Part shown: one piece after another, positions 1 through 7,367 of the stretch | Numbering within the stretch: position 1 is the first letter of the stretch | Layout of the letters: each line of letters starts with the position of its first letter | DNA from: Deltaproteobacteria bacterium | GTDB lineage: Bacteria > Bdellovibrionota > JACOXK01 > 2-02-FULL-40-11 | Length of the DNA stretch: 19,407 bases | Assembly: GCA_016193165.1 (NCBI GenBank) | Contig: JACPST010000067.1 | Span: 1 to 19,407 of the forward strand | Reading direction: 5' to 3' | Program-made: the position numbers and the translations under genes | Notes under the pieces: generated by a model | Told to the model about the DNA's origin: nothing | What the model saw: the letters and a program-made list of their open reading frames with translations, nothing else | Database searches by the model: none

Positions 1-914
1 TGATCTGTATTACGGGGGTTTCAGGGTCGGGCAAAAGTTCCTTAATTCATGATACTCTCTACAATGCGCTGGCTCGGATTTTAAAGATAGAATTTAATAA
101 GATTGGGCGCTTTAAAACCATCTCGGGATTTCAAAGAATTAGAAGCGTGCGTCTTCTTGATCAAGAAGCGATTGGAAAAAGTCCCCGATCTAATCCCATC
201 ACCTATCTCAAAGCCTATGATGACATCCGAAAAGCTTTTGCTTCTGTCTTCGAAAGCCAAAAACGAGGATATACGGCTGCTTCTTTCTCTTTCAACATGA
301 AAGGAGGACGGTGCGAAGCTTGTGAAGGCAGCGGTTATCAAAAACTAGAAATGCATTTTTTGGCTGACCTTTATTTAATCTGTGACCATTGCCAAGGCAG
401 AAAATTTAAAAAAGAAATTTTAGATATCAAATATAAAGGGAAGAACATCTATGAGGTACTTTCCATGACTGCAGATGAGGCTTATTCTTTTTTTATTACG
501 CACCCGACCACTCGCTCACGCTTAAAACTCCTTCAAGAAGTAGGACTGGGCTATTTAAGGCTGGGGCAGCCTGCCACAACGCTTTCAGGAGGAGAAGCAC
601 AGAGGCTTAAAATCGCCAAAGAGCTTTCTTCTGAACTTACGCAAGGACTCTATATTTTAGATGAACCCACTACGGGGCTTCATACCGATGACATCAAAAA
701 ACTCCTTTTTGTACTCAATCGCCTAGTTGACCAAGGTAATACCGTGGTCATTATTGAGCATAATCTGGATGTCATTAAAACAGCAGATACAATCATAGAC
801 ATGGGCCCTGAGGGTGGAGCCAAGGGAGGACAAATCATTGCCTTCGGCACTCCAGAAGAAGTTGCACAAGTCAAAGAATCCTACACTGGACAGTTCTTAA
901 AGAAGGTACTGTAG
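1..914 (+). CDS. uvrA: UvrA, excinuclease ABC subunit A (3' part, C-terminal ATPase)
   Basis: This is the damage-recognition ATPase of nucleotide excision repair (UvrABC). The gene enters from outside the window; the reading frame is open from base 3, giving 303 residues to the TAG at 912-914. Directly visible are the second Walker A motif (GVSGSGKSSL, about residues 5-14), the UvrA zinc finger with CEAC and CDHC pairs separated by exactly 19 residues, the ABC signature LSGGEAQRLKIA, Walker B LYILDEPTTGLH and the switch region VIIEHNLDVIKTAD. The order and spacing match canonical UvrA C-terminal halves. The stretch between signature and Walker B (ELSSELTQG) differs from the common KRSTGRT form and looks about one residue shorter. 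Whether the full protein is standard length or one of the long UvrA forms cannot be told. It is separated by 163 bases from the following regulator and no strong terminator is visible. Confidence 0.95.
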   Translation, partial: ICITGVSGSGKSSLIHDTLYNALARILKIEFNKIGRFKTISGFQRIRSVRLLDQEAIGKSPRSNPITYLKAYDDIRKAFASVFESQKRGYTAASFSFNMKGGRCEACEGSGYQKLEMHFLADLYLICDHCQGRKFKKEILDIKYKGKNIYEVLSMTADEAYSFFITHPTTRSRLKLLQEVGLGYLRLGQPATTLSGGEAQRLKIAKELSSELTQGLYILDEPTTGLHTDDIKKLLFVLNRLVDQGNTVVIIEHNLDVIKTADTIIDMGPEGGAKGGQIIAFGTPEEVAQVKESYTGQFLKKVL

Positions 915-948
915 CCTGAAAGTGTAAAAAAGATATACGTAATATTTG

Positions 949-977
949 TTGACAGATACTGTCTAATTTATTATCAT
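949..977 (+). promoter_or_regulatory. Sigma-70 promoter of regulator 1
   Basis: A perfect -35 TTGACA (949-954), 17 bases, then a -10 TATCAT (972-977). The expected start of transcription is near 984, giving a leader of about 94 bases before the ATG at 1078. An inverted repeat lies between the two boxes, so the promoter is probably repressible. Confidence 0.75.
951..966. promoter_or_regulatory. Operator-like inverted repeat 1 (GACAG-ATA-CTGTC plus TAA)
   Basis: Perfect 5-base arms GACAG and CTGTC with a 3-base spacer at 951-963. The element runs on into TAA, so its right side (GTCTAA, 961-966) equals the right arm of the perfect dyad at 1012-1028. It sits in the -35/spacer of the regulator 1 promoter. 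It is a candidate autoregulatory site. Confidence 0.45.
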
Positions 978-1011
978 TAATAATTAGTAAGGGGAATCAT
1001 ACGTTTGGCGA

Positions 1012-1028
1012 TTTAGACGTTGTCTAAA
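1012..1028. promoter_or_regulatory. Operator-like perfect inverted repeat 2 (TTTAGAC-GTT-GTCTAAA)
   Basis: Perfect 7-base arms TTTAGAC and GTCTAAA around the spacer GTT, in the leader of regulator 1, about 28-44 bases downstream of the predicted transcription start. A near copy (13 of 15 central bases) overlaps the stop codon of regulator 1 upstream of the sigma-54 promoter of regulator 2. This is the best candidate for the binding site of regulator 1 or its paralogue. Confidence 0.6.
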
Positions 1029-1032
1029 CCGT

Positions 1033-1047
1033 ACACAGGTTGCCTAA
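1033..1047. promoter_or_regulatory. Operator-like half-site 3 (GTTGCCTAA)
   Basis: GTTGCCTAA (1039-1047) repeats the right half of the perfect dyad (GTTGTCTAA) with one change. The left arm is poorly conserved. It lies just before the ribosome binding site of regulator 1, 20 bases after site 2, that is about two helical turns away on the same face. Confidence 0.3.
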
Positions 1048-1077
1048 TATATTATCCAAATTTTGGAGGTTAAAACT

Positions 1078-2637
1078 ATGTTCCAATGGGATGAGTTTGA
1101 GCACTTACACGTTGTCAGAAAATTAAAAGAGATCCTCAATCAATGGTGGAACGTAGAGGTCTTTTTTGCAGACGACCGGGGCTTTCTAAGAACGATCGAA
1201 AAAGGCCAAGAAAAAATCTTTCAAAATGCTGTTTTAAACCTTGTCATCAACACAGAACGCGGCTTTGACAGCTTTGCTGATTTTACGCAAAACATTACTC
1301 AAAAATTAAGAACATCGAATGCAGAATTTATAAAAGAATCTTGGTCCATTGGGCTTACAGGGACAGCCTTCCCGATTGTTATTTCAGATGAATTTATGGG
1401 GATTGTATTGGCCATCGGCTACTTTGAAGAATCTAATGTGGATACCCAAAAAACAAATCTCAAGAAAAAGCTAAAGGAGCTGGGACTGGGAAGTGAAGAC
1501 ATCGATGAGGCTGTCAGTAGCATCAAAAGCATTAAATCCAATGAACTTTCTTATTTTCATGAAGTGGTAAGCCTTGTGGCTGAAGAAATTGTTACGATCC
1601 ACACAGAAATTTCGATCCGGGAAGATCGCATCAACGAACTCAATAAAGAGCTTGGCATTCGATATAAATACGATGCCATGATTGGTAAAAGTAAACCCAT
1701 GCAAGAGCTCTATAATCTCTTAGACAAAATCAAAGAGTCTGAAAGCACTTGCTTGATCCAAGGAGAAAACGGAACTGGAAAAGAGCTCATTGCCCGGGCA
1801 ATCCATTACAATAGTCGACGCAAAGATCGAGTCTTTGTCACTCAAAACTGCTCCGCGTTTAATGAAAACCTTTTGGATTCTGAACTTTTTGGACACATGA
1901 GAGGCTCCTTTACGGGCGCTGTTCGAGACAAAAAAGGACTTTTTGAGGTTGCAGACAAAGGCACCTTTTTCTTAGATGAAATTGGAGATATGTCGCAAGC
2001 CATGCAAGTTAAAATCTTGCGAGTTCTTCAAGAGGGAACCTTTATCCCTGTCGGAGCCATAGAACCTAAAAAAGTTGATGTGCGAGTGCTCGCCGCTTCC
2101 AATAAAGACCTTAAAGAAATGGTGGAGCGGGGAGAATTCCGAGAAGACTTGTATTATCGTATTAACGTCATCAATATTAATGTCCCTCCGCTTCGAGAAC
2201 GCAAAGAAGATATTCCCTTGTTGATCGATTGTTTCTTAGAAAAAACGGTTAAAGAACATGGGAGTCGTAAAAAAACCATTGCCAAACGCACCATGGAAAA
2301 ACTACTCGATTATAACTGGCCTGGAAATGTTCGGGAATTAGAAAATGAAATTGAGCGCCTCAATGTTCTATCCGGAGTCGAAATGAAGATTACAGCAGAT
2401 ATGCTTTCCCCTCGAATTAAAACGTTTGGAGAAAAAGGCAAAATCCAAGGTGTGCGCGTCCAAGGAAAACTCAAAGATGCTCTTGAAGAACTCGAACGAG
2501 AAATGATTAAAGAGGGACTCCGGCGCGTAAGCTGGAATAAATCCAAACTGGCCAAGGAACTTGGGATCAGCCGGGCGGGCTTGATTATGAAAGTAGAAAA
2601 GTACGGCCTCGACAAACGTAAGATGCTTAAGAAGTAG
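1078..2637 (+). CDS. Sigma-54-dependent Fis-family transcriptional activator (EBP, regulator 1)
   Basis: A complete 519-residue enhancer-binding protein that would remodel sigma-54 RNA polymerase by ATP hydrolysis. Residues 1-190 form a sensory region ending in a helical linker. The segment around residues 92-117 (GLTGTAFPIVISDEFMGIVL) resembles PocR-type sensory domains but lacks their usual cysteines; that resemblance is weak. The AAA+ core (about 200-430) has Walker A GENGTGKE (229-236), the sigma-54 contact loop as GSFTGA (276-281), Walker B GTFFLDE (295-301, D300), sensor I AASN and arginine-finger region FREDLYYR (354-361). A Fis-type helix-turn-helix lies at about 484-512. The ATG at 1078 is chosen because GGAGGT (1065-1070) sits 7 bases upstream; a TTG at 1063 would overlap that site. 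No receiver domain is present, so input is by ligand or partner rather than phosphorylation. Confidence 0.92.
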   Translation: MFQWDEFEHLHVVRKLKEILNQWWNVEVFFADDRGFLRTIEKGQEKIFQNAVLNLVINTERGFDSFADFTQNITQKLRTSNAEFIKESWSIGLTGTAFPIVISDEFMGIVLAIGYFEESNVDTQKTNLKKKLKELGLGSEDIDEAVSSIKSIKSNELSYFHEVVSLVAEEIVTIHTEISIREDRINELNKELGIRYKYDAMIGKSKPMQELYNLLDKIKESESTCLIQGENGTGKELIARAIHYNSRRKDRVFVTQNCSAFNENLLDSELFGHMRGSFTGAVRDKKGLFEVADKGTFFLDEIGDMSQAMQVKILRVLQEGTFIPVGAIEPKKVDVRVLAASNKDLKEMVERGEFREDLYYRINVININVPPLRERKEDIPLLIDCFLEKTVKEHGSRKKTIAKRTMEKLLDYNWPGNVRELENEIERLNVLSGVEMKITADMLSPRIKTFGEKGKIQGVRVQGKLKDALEELEREMIKEGLRRVSWNKSKLAKELGISRAGLIMKVEKYGLDKRKMLKK

Positions 2638-2649
2638 ACGTCGGCTAAA
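2635..2649. promoter_or_regulatory. Candidate upstream activating site (TAGAC-GTC-GGCTAAA)
   Basis: It matches 13 of 15 bases of the perfect dyad in the regulator 1 leader, with the same 3-base spacer. The first TAG is the stop codon of regulator 1. It lies roughly 150-165 bases upstream of the predicted sigma-54 start site of regulator 2, a usual distance for an enhancer. Its role is inferred. Confidence 0.45.
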
Positions 2650-2691
2650 GCGTTTACGTAAAATACACTTTTTCCCTATTTTAAAACTTTG

Positions 2692-2709
2692 ATTCTTAAA
2701 TTTAAGAAT
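2692..2709. repeat. Perfect 18-base AT-rich palindrome
   Basis: ATTCTTAAA followed directly by its reverse complement TTTAAGAAT, with no spacer. It lies about 90-110 bases upstream of the sigma-54 start of regulator 2, between the candidate enhancer and the IHF-type site. It could be a second regulator site; without a T-run it is not a terminator. Confidence 0.5.
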
Positions 2710-2725
2710 AAATATTCATAAGCAA

Positions 2726-2738
2726 TATCAATTACTTA
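2726..2738 (+). promoter_or_regulatory. IHF-type site (WATCAANNNNTTR) upstream of sigma-54 promoter
   Basis: TATCAATTACTTA fits the IHF consensus at every defined position. It is centred about 70 bases before the predicted start, between enhancer and -24 box, where IHF bends DNA at many sigma-54 promoters. The same consensus recurs twice upstream of the other sigma-54 promoter in this window. Confidence 0.5.
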
Positions 2739-2773
2739 TAATTTTAAGCTCTTTAAGTCCTCATTTTTATACC

Positions 2774-2790
2774 TTGGCACAGATATTGCT
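2774..2790 (+). promoter_or_regulatory. Sigma-54 (-24/-12) promoter of regulator 2
   Basis: TTGGCAC, five bases, TTGCT: a full match to the sigma-54 consensus (TTGGCACG-N4-TTGCW) except for A in place of the G after CAC, with the invariant GG and GC spaced by 10 bases. The predicted start is near 2801, about 30 bases before the ATG at 2831. Confidence 0.85.
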
Positions 2791-2830
2791 AAAATCAACA
2801 GCGGCCTCCTAAAGAGTTTCGGAAGAAGAT

Positions 2831-3916
2831 ATGCCATCACAGCAGTTAAAAGACCAAACGACAGTTAAAATTCAACACATCATTCATGGACTTCAAGAAA
2901 AAAATCCTTACGCTCTGTCCGCGTTAGAAGAAATTCATCACACAACCCTTTCTTTGTGTGACGCCCTAGATCTGAAAGAAAAAGAAACTGAAATTTTGCG
3001 AAATCATCTTCATGAAAAAACACAATTTGGATTTATATTTAGCAAAAGCCATCTCATGCAAAAAATGTTTTGGATGGCCGAAAAATATAAAGACAAGGCT
3101 TTACCTCTTTTAATTTTGGCTGAAAAAGGATGCGGAAAAGAAGCCCTGGCCAGAGCTGTTCACCTAAAATCTAACCGCCAAGGACCTTTTTTAGTGTATG
3201 ATGGAATTCAATCCTTAGAGGCTCTTTTAAAACCCCAATATTCTACTCTGTATTTTCCAGAAGTATCGTTGGTGACCCCTGAAAAACAAAAAAAACTTTT
3301 AGAATGTTTACAGCTGGCCCCTGTCCATACCCGCATCATTTTCTCCGCTCAAAAAATCGCGGATATCGAAGATAGTATCTATCATCGTGTAAAATCAATG
3401 ACACTGACCATACTGCCTTTGAGAGAACGCAAAGAAGATATTTTGCCTTTAATCGATACCTTTGTCCGGGAATTTTCCCAAAATGAAAAAAATATTTCCC
3501 GGTTTTCTTCCTCGGCTCTCACCAAGCTTGCGGATTATTCTTGGCCAGGCAACGTCAGTGAATTGAAACTTGAGATTAAACGCCTCTTGATCGACAATCC
3601 CGGAACCAAGTATTTTTCTATTGAACACTTACCAGAAAAAATCATTGGAGCTTCTCTGAAAGAACTTTTTTCGATCATCCAAAATACAGAGAGTTTGCCT
3701 AAAGCTATGGAGCTTTTAGAAAGAAAAATGGTTTTAGAATCGCTCATGAAACACAATTGGAATAAATCTAAAGTGTCACGAGAACTGGGTATTTCTCGCT
3801 CAGGGCTGATTCAAAAAGTTGAAAAGTACAATATTCGTCCCATTCACTTTTCTAAATTTTCAGAAACAAAACGGCGAATGAGCGCCAGAAACTCTGCCTT
3901 CATATCTGTAAACTGA
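2831..3916 (+). CDS. Degenerate sigma-54 EBP paralogue without GAFTGA loop (regulator 2)
   Basis: A 361-residue relative of regulator 1 with no sensory domain, only an N-terminal helical region (1-65). The AAA+ core is eroded. Walker A reads AEKGCGKE (97-104), with the first Gly replaced. The segment from Walker A to Walker B is 46 residues against 71 in regulator 1, so the region holding GAFTGA is missing. Walker B reads STLYFPEVS with P143 in place of the catalytic Asp, and sensor I is altered. PLRERKEDI (196-204), YSWPGNV and the C-terminal Fis-type helix-turn-helix (about 307-335) are intact and almost identical to regulator 1: WNKSK..RELGISRSGLIQKVEKY versus WNKSK..KELGISRAGLIMKVEKY. It should bind DNA but is unlikely to activate sigma-54 polymerase, so a repressor or antagonist role is inferred. 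GGAAG lies 7-11 bases before the ATG. Its 3' end overlaps the convergent PilZ gene. Confidence 0.85.
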   Translation: MPSQQLKDQTTVKIQHIIHGLQEKNPYALSALEEIHHTTLSLCDALDLKEKETEILRNHLHEKTQFGFIFSKSHLMQKMFWMAEKYKDKALPLLILAEKGCGKEALARAVHLKSNRQGPFLVYDGIQSLEALLKPQYSTLYFPEVSLVTPEKQKKLLECLQLAPVHTRIIFSAQKIADIEDSIYHRVKSMTLTILPLRERKEDILPLIDTFVREFSQNEKNISRFSSSALTKLADYSWPGNVSELKLEIKRLLIDNPGTKYFSIEHLPEKIIGASLKELFSIIQNTESLPKAMELLERKMVLESLMKHNWNKSKVSRELGISRSGLIQKVEKYNIRPIHFSKFSETKRRMSARNSAFISVN

Positions 3917-4221
3917 ATCCCAAAACCATTGACCCCTTCTAAATCAGAAGACCATCCTTCCGTGGTCCAAATCACCTTGCCTTTAGTACGAATGAGCGCG
4001 GGATTTCCAGGCAAAGAGAAATGAAGGTCTACAATAACGCCAGCTGAAAAAGGAATTTTAGGAGTGGCCGTTTTTAAAAATACCCCTCCCTCACTAATAT
4101 TTTCAGAGTAGAAAGTTAGAAAGCTATCTTTGCCCTTTTGAGCAGCTTTTGGAATCTTAAAAATAATCTGAGCTTGAATGCGTGTGCGGGGACAAAGGCG
4201 TGTTTCCTTAGTCTCGGCCAT
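3844..4221 (-). CDS. PilZ-domain protein (putative c-di-GMP receptor)
   Basis: A 125-residue, single-domain PilZ protein. The c-di-GMP motifs are visible: RLCPR (R8 and R12, RxxxR) and NISEGG (N41, S43, G46; [DN]xSxxG), followed by strands ending in the charged GFGIQF segment and a C-terminal helix (EFLALIRRFV). The arrangement resembles the PilZ type common in deltaproteobacteria such as Myxococcus, where these proteins often act in motility, exopolysaccharide or gliding control. The start ATG (4221) is preceded by an extended -10 with only 12 bases between, and there is no Shine-Dalgarno sequence. The gene runs divergently from the PCC operon, and its last 73 bases overlap the end of regulator 2 on the other strand. 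Effector partners are unknown. Confidence 0.85.
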   Translation of the reverse strand: MAETKETRLCPRTRIQAQIIFKIPKAAQKGKDSFLTFYSENISEGGVFLKTATPKIPFSAGVIVDLHFSLPGNPALIRTKGKVIWTTEGWSSDLEGVNGFGIQFTDMKAEFLALIRRFVSENLEK

Positions 4222-4233
4222 ATTTCAAAAAGT

Positions 4234-4239
4234 ATCATA
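4234..4239 (-). promoter_or_regulatory. Extended -10 promoter element of the PilZ gene
   Basis: On the minus strand TGG-TATGAT forms an extended -10 ending 12 bases before the PilZ ATG. No good -35 is seen. Transcription would start about 5 bases before the ATG, giving a nearly leaderless mRNA. Confidence 0.45.
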
Positions 4240-4250
4240 CCAAAACTTAA

Positions 4251-4278
4251 TTGACAAGGTTCTTCGATTTGCTAAACT
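4251..4278 (+). promoter_or_regulatory. Sigma-70 promoter of the PCC/mutase operon
   Basis: TTGACA (4251-4256), 16 bases, then TAAACT (4273-4278) preceded by TGC (extended -10). Only 12 bases separate the -10 from the ATG at 4291, so the predicted leader is about 5-6 bases long. Confidence 0.6.
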
Positions 4279-4290
4279 TGATTTTTAAAC

Positions 4291-5835
4291 ATGTCTAATC
4301 CCTATGAAATTCTTGAGGAATTAAACAAAGAGGCTCGGCTTGGAGGAGGTCAAGAAAGGATTGATCGCCAGCATGAAGCAGGAAAACTCACCGCCCGAGA
4401 ACGCATCGATTCACTTCTGGATGAAGATAGTTTTGTAGAGATCGATCGTTTTGTAAAACACCGCTCCTCTGATTTTGGAATTGATAAACAAAGATACGCT
4501 GGAGATGGCGTTGTCTCTGGCTATGGCACCATCGAAGGGCGTCTCGTTTATGTCTATGCTCAAGATTTCACTATTGTGGGGGGAAGCTTAAGCGGCGCTA
4601 ATGCAAAAAAAATATGCAAGGTGATGGAAATGGCACTTAAAAATGGGGCTCCAATCATTGGACTTTGTGACTCAGGCGGCGCTCGCATTCAAGAAGGGGT
4701 AGAATCTTTAGGGGGCTACGCGGATCTTTTTCTAAGAAACACGATGGCCTCGGGCGTTATTCCTCAAATCACCGCCGTTATGGGCCCTTGCGCGGGAGGA
4801 GCCGTTTACTCTCCGGCCATTACAGATTTTGTTTTTATGGTAAAAAACACAAGCTACATGTTCGTCACTGGCCCAGAAGTCATTAAAGCTGTAACGCATG
4901 AGGAAGTTACCAAAGAAAAGTTGGGCGGAGCTATGACGCACAATACCCAAAGTGGGGTAGCTCATTTTGCCATAGATGATGAAAAGCAATGTCTTCAGAT
5001 GATTCGTGAACTTTTAAGCTATTTGCCCTCAAATAATCTTGAAGACTCCCCTCGCATACGCACCCAAGATGATCCCAAAAGATCTGACCCGGAACTTTTA
5101 AATGTCATTCCAGATAACTCTAAAAAACCGTATGACATTAAAAAAATTATTCATAGTATCATCGAAAAAGAAAAATTTTTTGAAATCCAACAACACTACG
5201 CCCTAAACATTGTGGTTGGGTTTGCAAGGCTCAACGGCCGATCGGTAGGAATTGTTGCCAATCAACCTGACGTTTTGGCAGGCTGCTTAGATATTGCCGC
5301 TTCTCTCAAAGCCGCTCGGTTTGTACGATTTTGTGACGCATTTAATATTCCCCTGATTACCCTTGTTGATGTTCCAGGATTTCTCCCCGGCACAGAGCAA
5401 GAATATGGAGGCATTATTAAACACGGCGCAAAACTTTTATATGCTTATGCGGAAGCTACTGTTCCTAAAATCACCCTCATTACACGGAAAGCCTACGGCG
5501 GAGCCTATGACGTTATGGCCTCAAAACATTTAAGAGCGGATATCAACTATGCCTACCCATCGGCTGAAATTGCCGTGATGGGGCCCGAAGGAGCAGTGAA
5601 TATTATTTTTAAAAAAGAAATTGAGACTGCCGCCCAGTCCGAACAAAAAAGAGAAGAGCTTGTTCAAGAATACCGGGAAAAATTTGCAAATCCTTACAAA
5701 GCGGCAGAATTGGGATACTTGGACGCCATCATCTCTCCTAAAGACACGCGGTATAAACTCATCAAAGCTTTAGAGATGCTCAAAAACAAACGAGAGGCTT
5801 TTCCCCCCAAAAAACACGGAAATATCCCTCTTTAA
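4291..5835 (+). CDS. pccB: Propionyl-CoA carboxylase, carboxyltransferase (beta) subunit
   Basis: A 514-residue, full-length acyl-CoA carboxyltransferase that transfers CO2 from carboxybiotin to propionyl-CoA, giving methylmalonyl-CoA. The N-terminal crotonase-like domain shows the biotin/CoA motifs [22 protein letters not shown] and [12 protein letters not shown]. The C-terminal domain shows [40 protein letters not shown] (positions about 5371-5445) and [14 protein letters not shown]407 within GGAYDVM corresponds to the residue that favours propionyl-CoA in actinobacterial PccB, where acetyl-CoA forms carry Ile or Cys. There is no Shine-Dalgarno before the ATG and the predicted mRNA leader is minimal. 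It is first of four genes spaced 1-3 bases apart. A methylmalonyl-CoA decarboxylase alpha subunit is the main alternative; the biotin carboxylase next door argues against it. Confidence 0.93.
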   Translation: MSNPYEILEELNKEARLGGGQERIDRQHEAGKLTARERIDSLLDEDSFVEIDRFVKHRSSDFGIDKQRYAGDGVVSGYGTIEGRLVYVYAQDFTIVGGSLSGANAKKICKVMEMALKNGAPIIGLCDSGGARIQEGVESLGGYADLFLRNTMASGVIPQITAVMGPCAGGAVYSPAITDFVFMVKNTSYMFVTGPEVIKAVTHEEVTKEKLGGAMTHNTQSGVAHFAIDDEKQCLQMIRELLSYLPSNNLEDSPRIRTQDDPKRSDPELLNVIPDNSKKPYDIKKIIHSIIEKEKFFEIQQHYALNIVVGFARLNGRSVGIVANQPDVLAGCLDIAASLKAARFVRFCDAFNIPLITLVDVPGFLPGTEQEYGGIIKHGAKLLYAYAEATVPKITLITRKAYGGAYDVMASKHLRADINYAYPSAEIAVMGPEGAVNIIFKKEIETAAQSEQKREELVQEYREKFANPYKAAELGYLDAIISPKDTRYKLIKALEMLKNKREAFPPKKHGNIPL

Positions 5836-5838
5836 AAC

Positions 5839-7365
5839 ATGCCCAAACTTTTTAAAAAGGTTTTAGTCGCAAACCGGGGAGAAATTGCGATTCGGATCAT
5901 TCGTGCTCTGCATGAATTAGAGATAGAAGCCGTTGCTGTTTATTCCGACGCGGATCGTGGAAGCTCTCACATTTCTTTGGCGGATGAAGCCTATCCTTTG
6001 GGAAATCCCATTGCGTCCGAAAGTTATTTAAACATCCCTAAAATTATTGAAATTGCTAAGCATGCTCGAGTAGATGCCATACACCCCGGCTATGGGTTTT
6101 TGTCCGAAAATGACGAATTCGCTTTTGCCTGCGAAGAATTAGGGCTTACTTTTATTGGCCCCTCTCCCGAGGTCATGCGCCTCATGGGAGATAAAGTTGC
6201 CTCTCGGGAAACCATGATTAAAGCAGGGATTCCTGTGGTTCCAGGAACGACGGAATCCATTCGGTCTTTACCTCAAGCCAAAAAGATATCCCAAAAACTA
6301 GGCTATCCTGTCGTTGTCAAAGCCTCGGCCGGTGGTGGAGGCAAAGGCATGAGAGTTGTATCGAGCGAAAAAGAATTGGAAAAATCTCTCGCGGCTGCCC
6401 AGCGGGAAGCTAAAGCGGCGTTTGACGACGACACCCTCTACATTGAAAAATATCTGGAAGGCCCCCACCACATTGAAATCCAAATTTTGGGCGACACCCA
6501 TGGAACAGTCATTCATCTTTTTGAGAGAGAATGTTCCATTCAAAGACGCCATCAAAAAGTTATTGAAGAAAGTCCGTCTCCTTATATTGACGCGAAACTT
6601 CGAGAAAAAATTTGTAAAGTAGCCCTTCAAGCCGCCAAAGCTATCAAGTATACGAATGCCGGAACATTTGAATTTTTAGTCGATAAAAAGAAGAACCTTT
6701 ATTTTTTAGAAATGAATACGCGTGTCCAAGTGGAACATCCCATCACAGAAATGGTCACGGGCGTGGACATTGTAAAACTCCAAATTAAAATTGCCCAAGG
6801 CCATCCTATTCCTTTTAAACAAAAAGATATTGTTCAAAAAGGCCATGCCATTGAATGCAGAATTTACGCGGAAGATCCTTTGAATCATTTTCTTCCCAGC
6901 CCGGGAAAGATTCTTTCGTATCGTATCCCCCAGGGCCCTTTTGTTCGGTTAGACAGCTACCTTTACTTGGGATGTGAAATCCCAATTTATTATGATCCTT
7001 TGATTGGAAAGCTCTGTGTGTGGGGAGCCTCTCGCAAAGAAGCAGTGCATCGACTCTCACGTGTGCTAAAAGAATTTGTCATCCAAGGCATTCGTACCAA
7101 TCTCATCTTTCACAGACAAGTGGTTCAAATGAATCCCTTTATTCAGGGAAAGTACGACACCCATTTCATCGATCAAGAATTTAAGACACCTAAAACCAAG
7201 CCTGCTCAACCTTTGAGGGATATGGTTTTGGCGGCGGCCGCTGTAGATGCGTATAAGAAAAGAAAGTCGAGCCTAGCCTTTGTTCAAGAAGAGTTTCATA
7301 TGTCTCCATGGCTTAGAGAAGCACGGGTAGAATCTTTGAGACATTTTAATAGAGGAATTTTATAG
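5839..7365 (+). CDS. Acetyl/propionyl-CoA carboxylase, biotin carboxylase subunit
   Basis: A 508-residue ATP-grasp enzyme that carboxylates carrier-bound biotin using ATP and bicarbonate. Visible are the N-terminal motif KVLVANRGEIAIRIIRA, HPGYGFLSEN, the glycine-rich ATP loop SAGGGGKGMR (about residue 160), FERECSIQRRHQKVIEESPSP, the catalytic stretch EMNTRVQVEHPITEMVTG, and the C-terminal biotin carboxylase domain (AECRIYAEDP-like, IYYDPLIGKL). The core ends near residue 450; the last 55 or so residues form a Lys/Ala-rich extension without a biotinyl domain, because the carrier is the next gene. It starts 3 bases after pccB stops and has no obvious Shine-Dalgarno, so it is probably translated by coupling. 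Together with its neighbours it forms a three-polypeptide PCC rather than the two-polypeptide PccA/PccB form. Its symbol could be accC or pccA. Confidence 0.93.
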   Translation: MPKLFKKVLVANRGEIAIRIIRALHELEIEAVAVYSDADRGSSHISLADEAYPLGNPIASESYLNIPKIIEIAKHARVDAIHPGYGFLSENDEFAFACEELGLTFIGPSPEVMRLMGDKVASRETMIKAGIPVVPGTTESIRSLPQAKKISQKLGYPVVVKASAGGGGKGMRVVSSEKELEKSLAAAQREAKAAFDDDTLYIEKYLEGPHHIEIQILGDTHGTVIHLFERECSIQRRHQKVIEESPSPYIDAKLREKICKVALQAAKAIKYTNAGTFEFLVDKKKNLYFLEMNTRVQVEHPITEMVTGVDIVKLQIKIAQGHPIPFKQKDIVQKGHAIECRIYAEDPLNHFLPSPGKILSYRIPQGPFVRLDSYLYLGCEIPIYYDPLIGKLCVWGASRKEAVHRLSRVLKEFVIQGIRTNLIFHRQVVQMNPFIQGKYDTHFIDQEFKTPKTKPAQPLRDMVLAAAAVDAYKKRKSSLAFVQEEFHMSPWLREARVESLRHFNRGIL

Positions 7366-7367
7366 CC

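Noticed and set aside
1063..1080. Earlier TTG start for regulator 1
   Set aside because: It would overlap the GGAGGT ribosome site at 1065-1070, which is ideally placed for the ATG at 1078.
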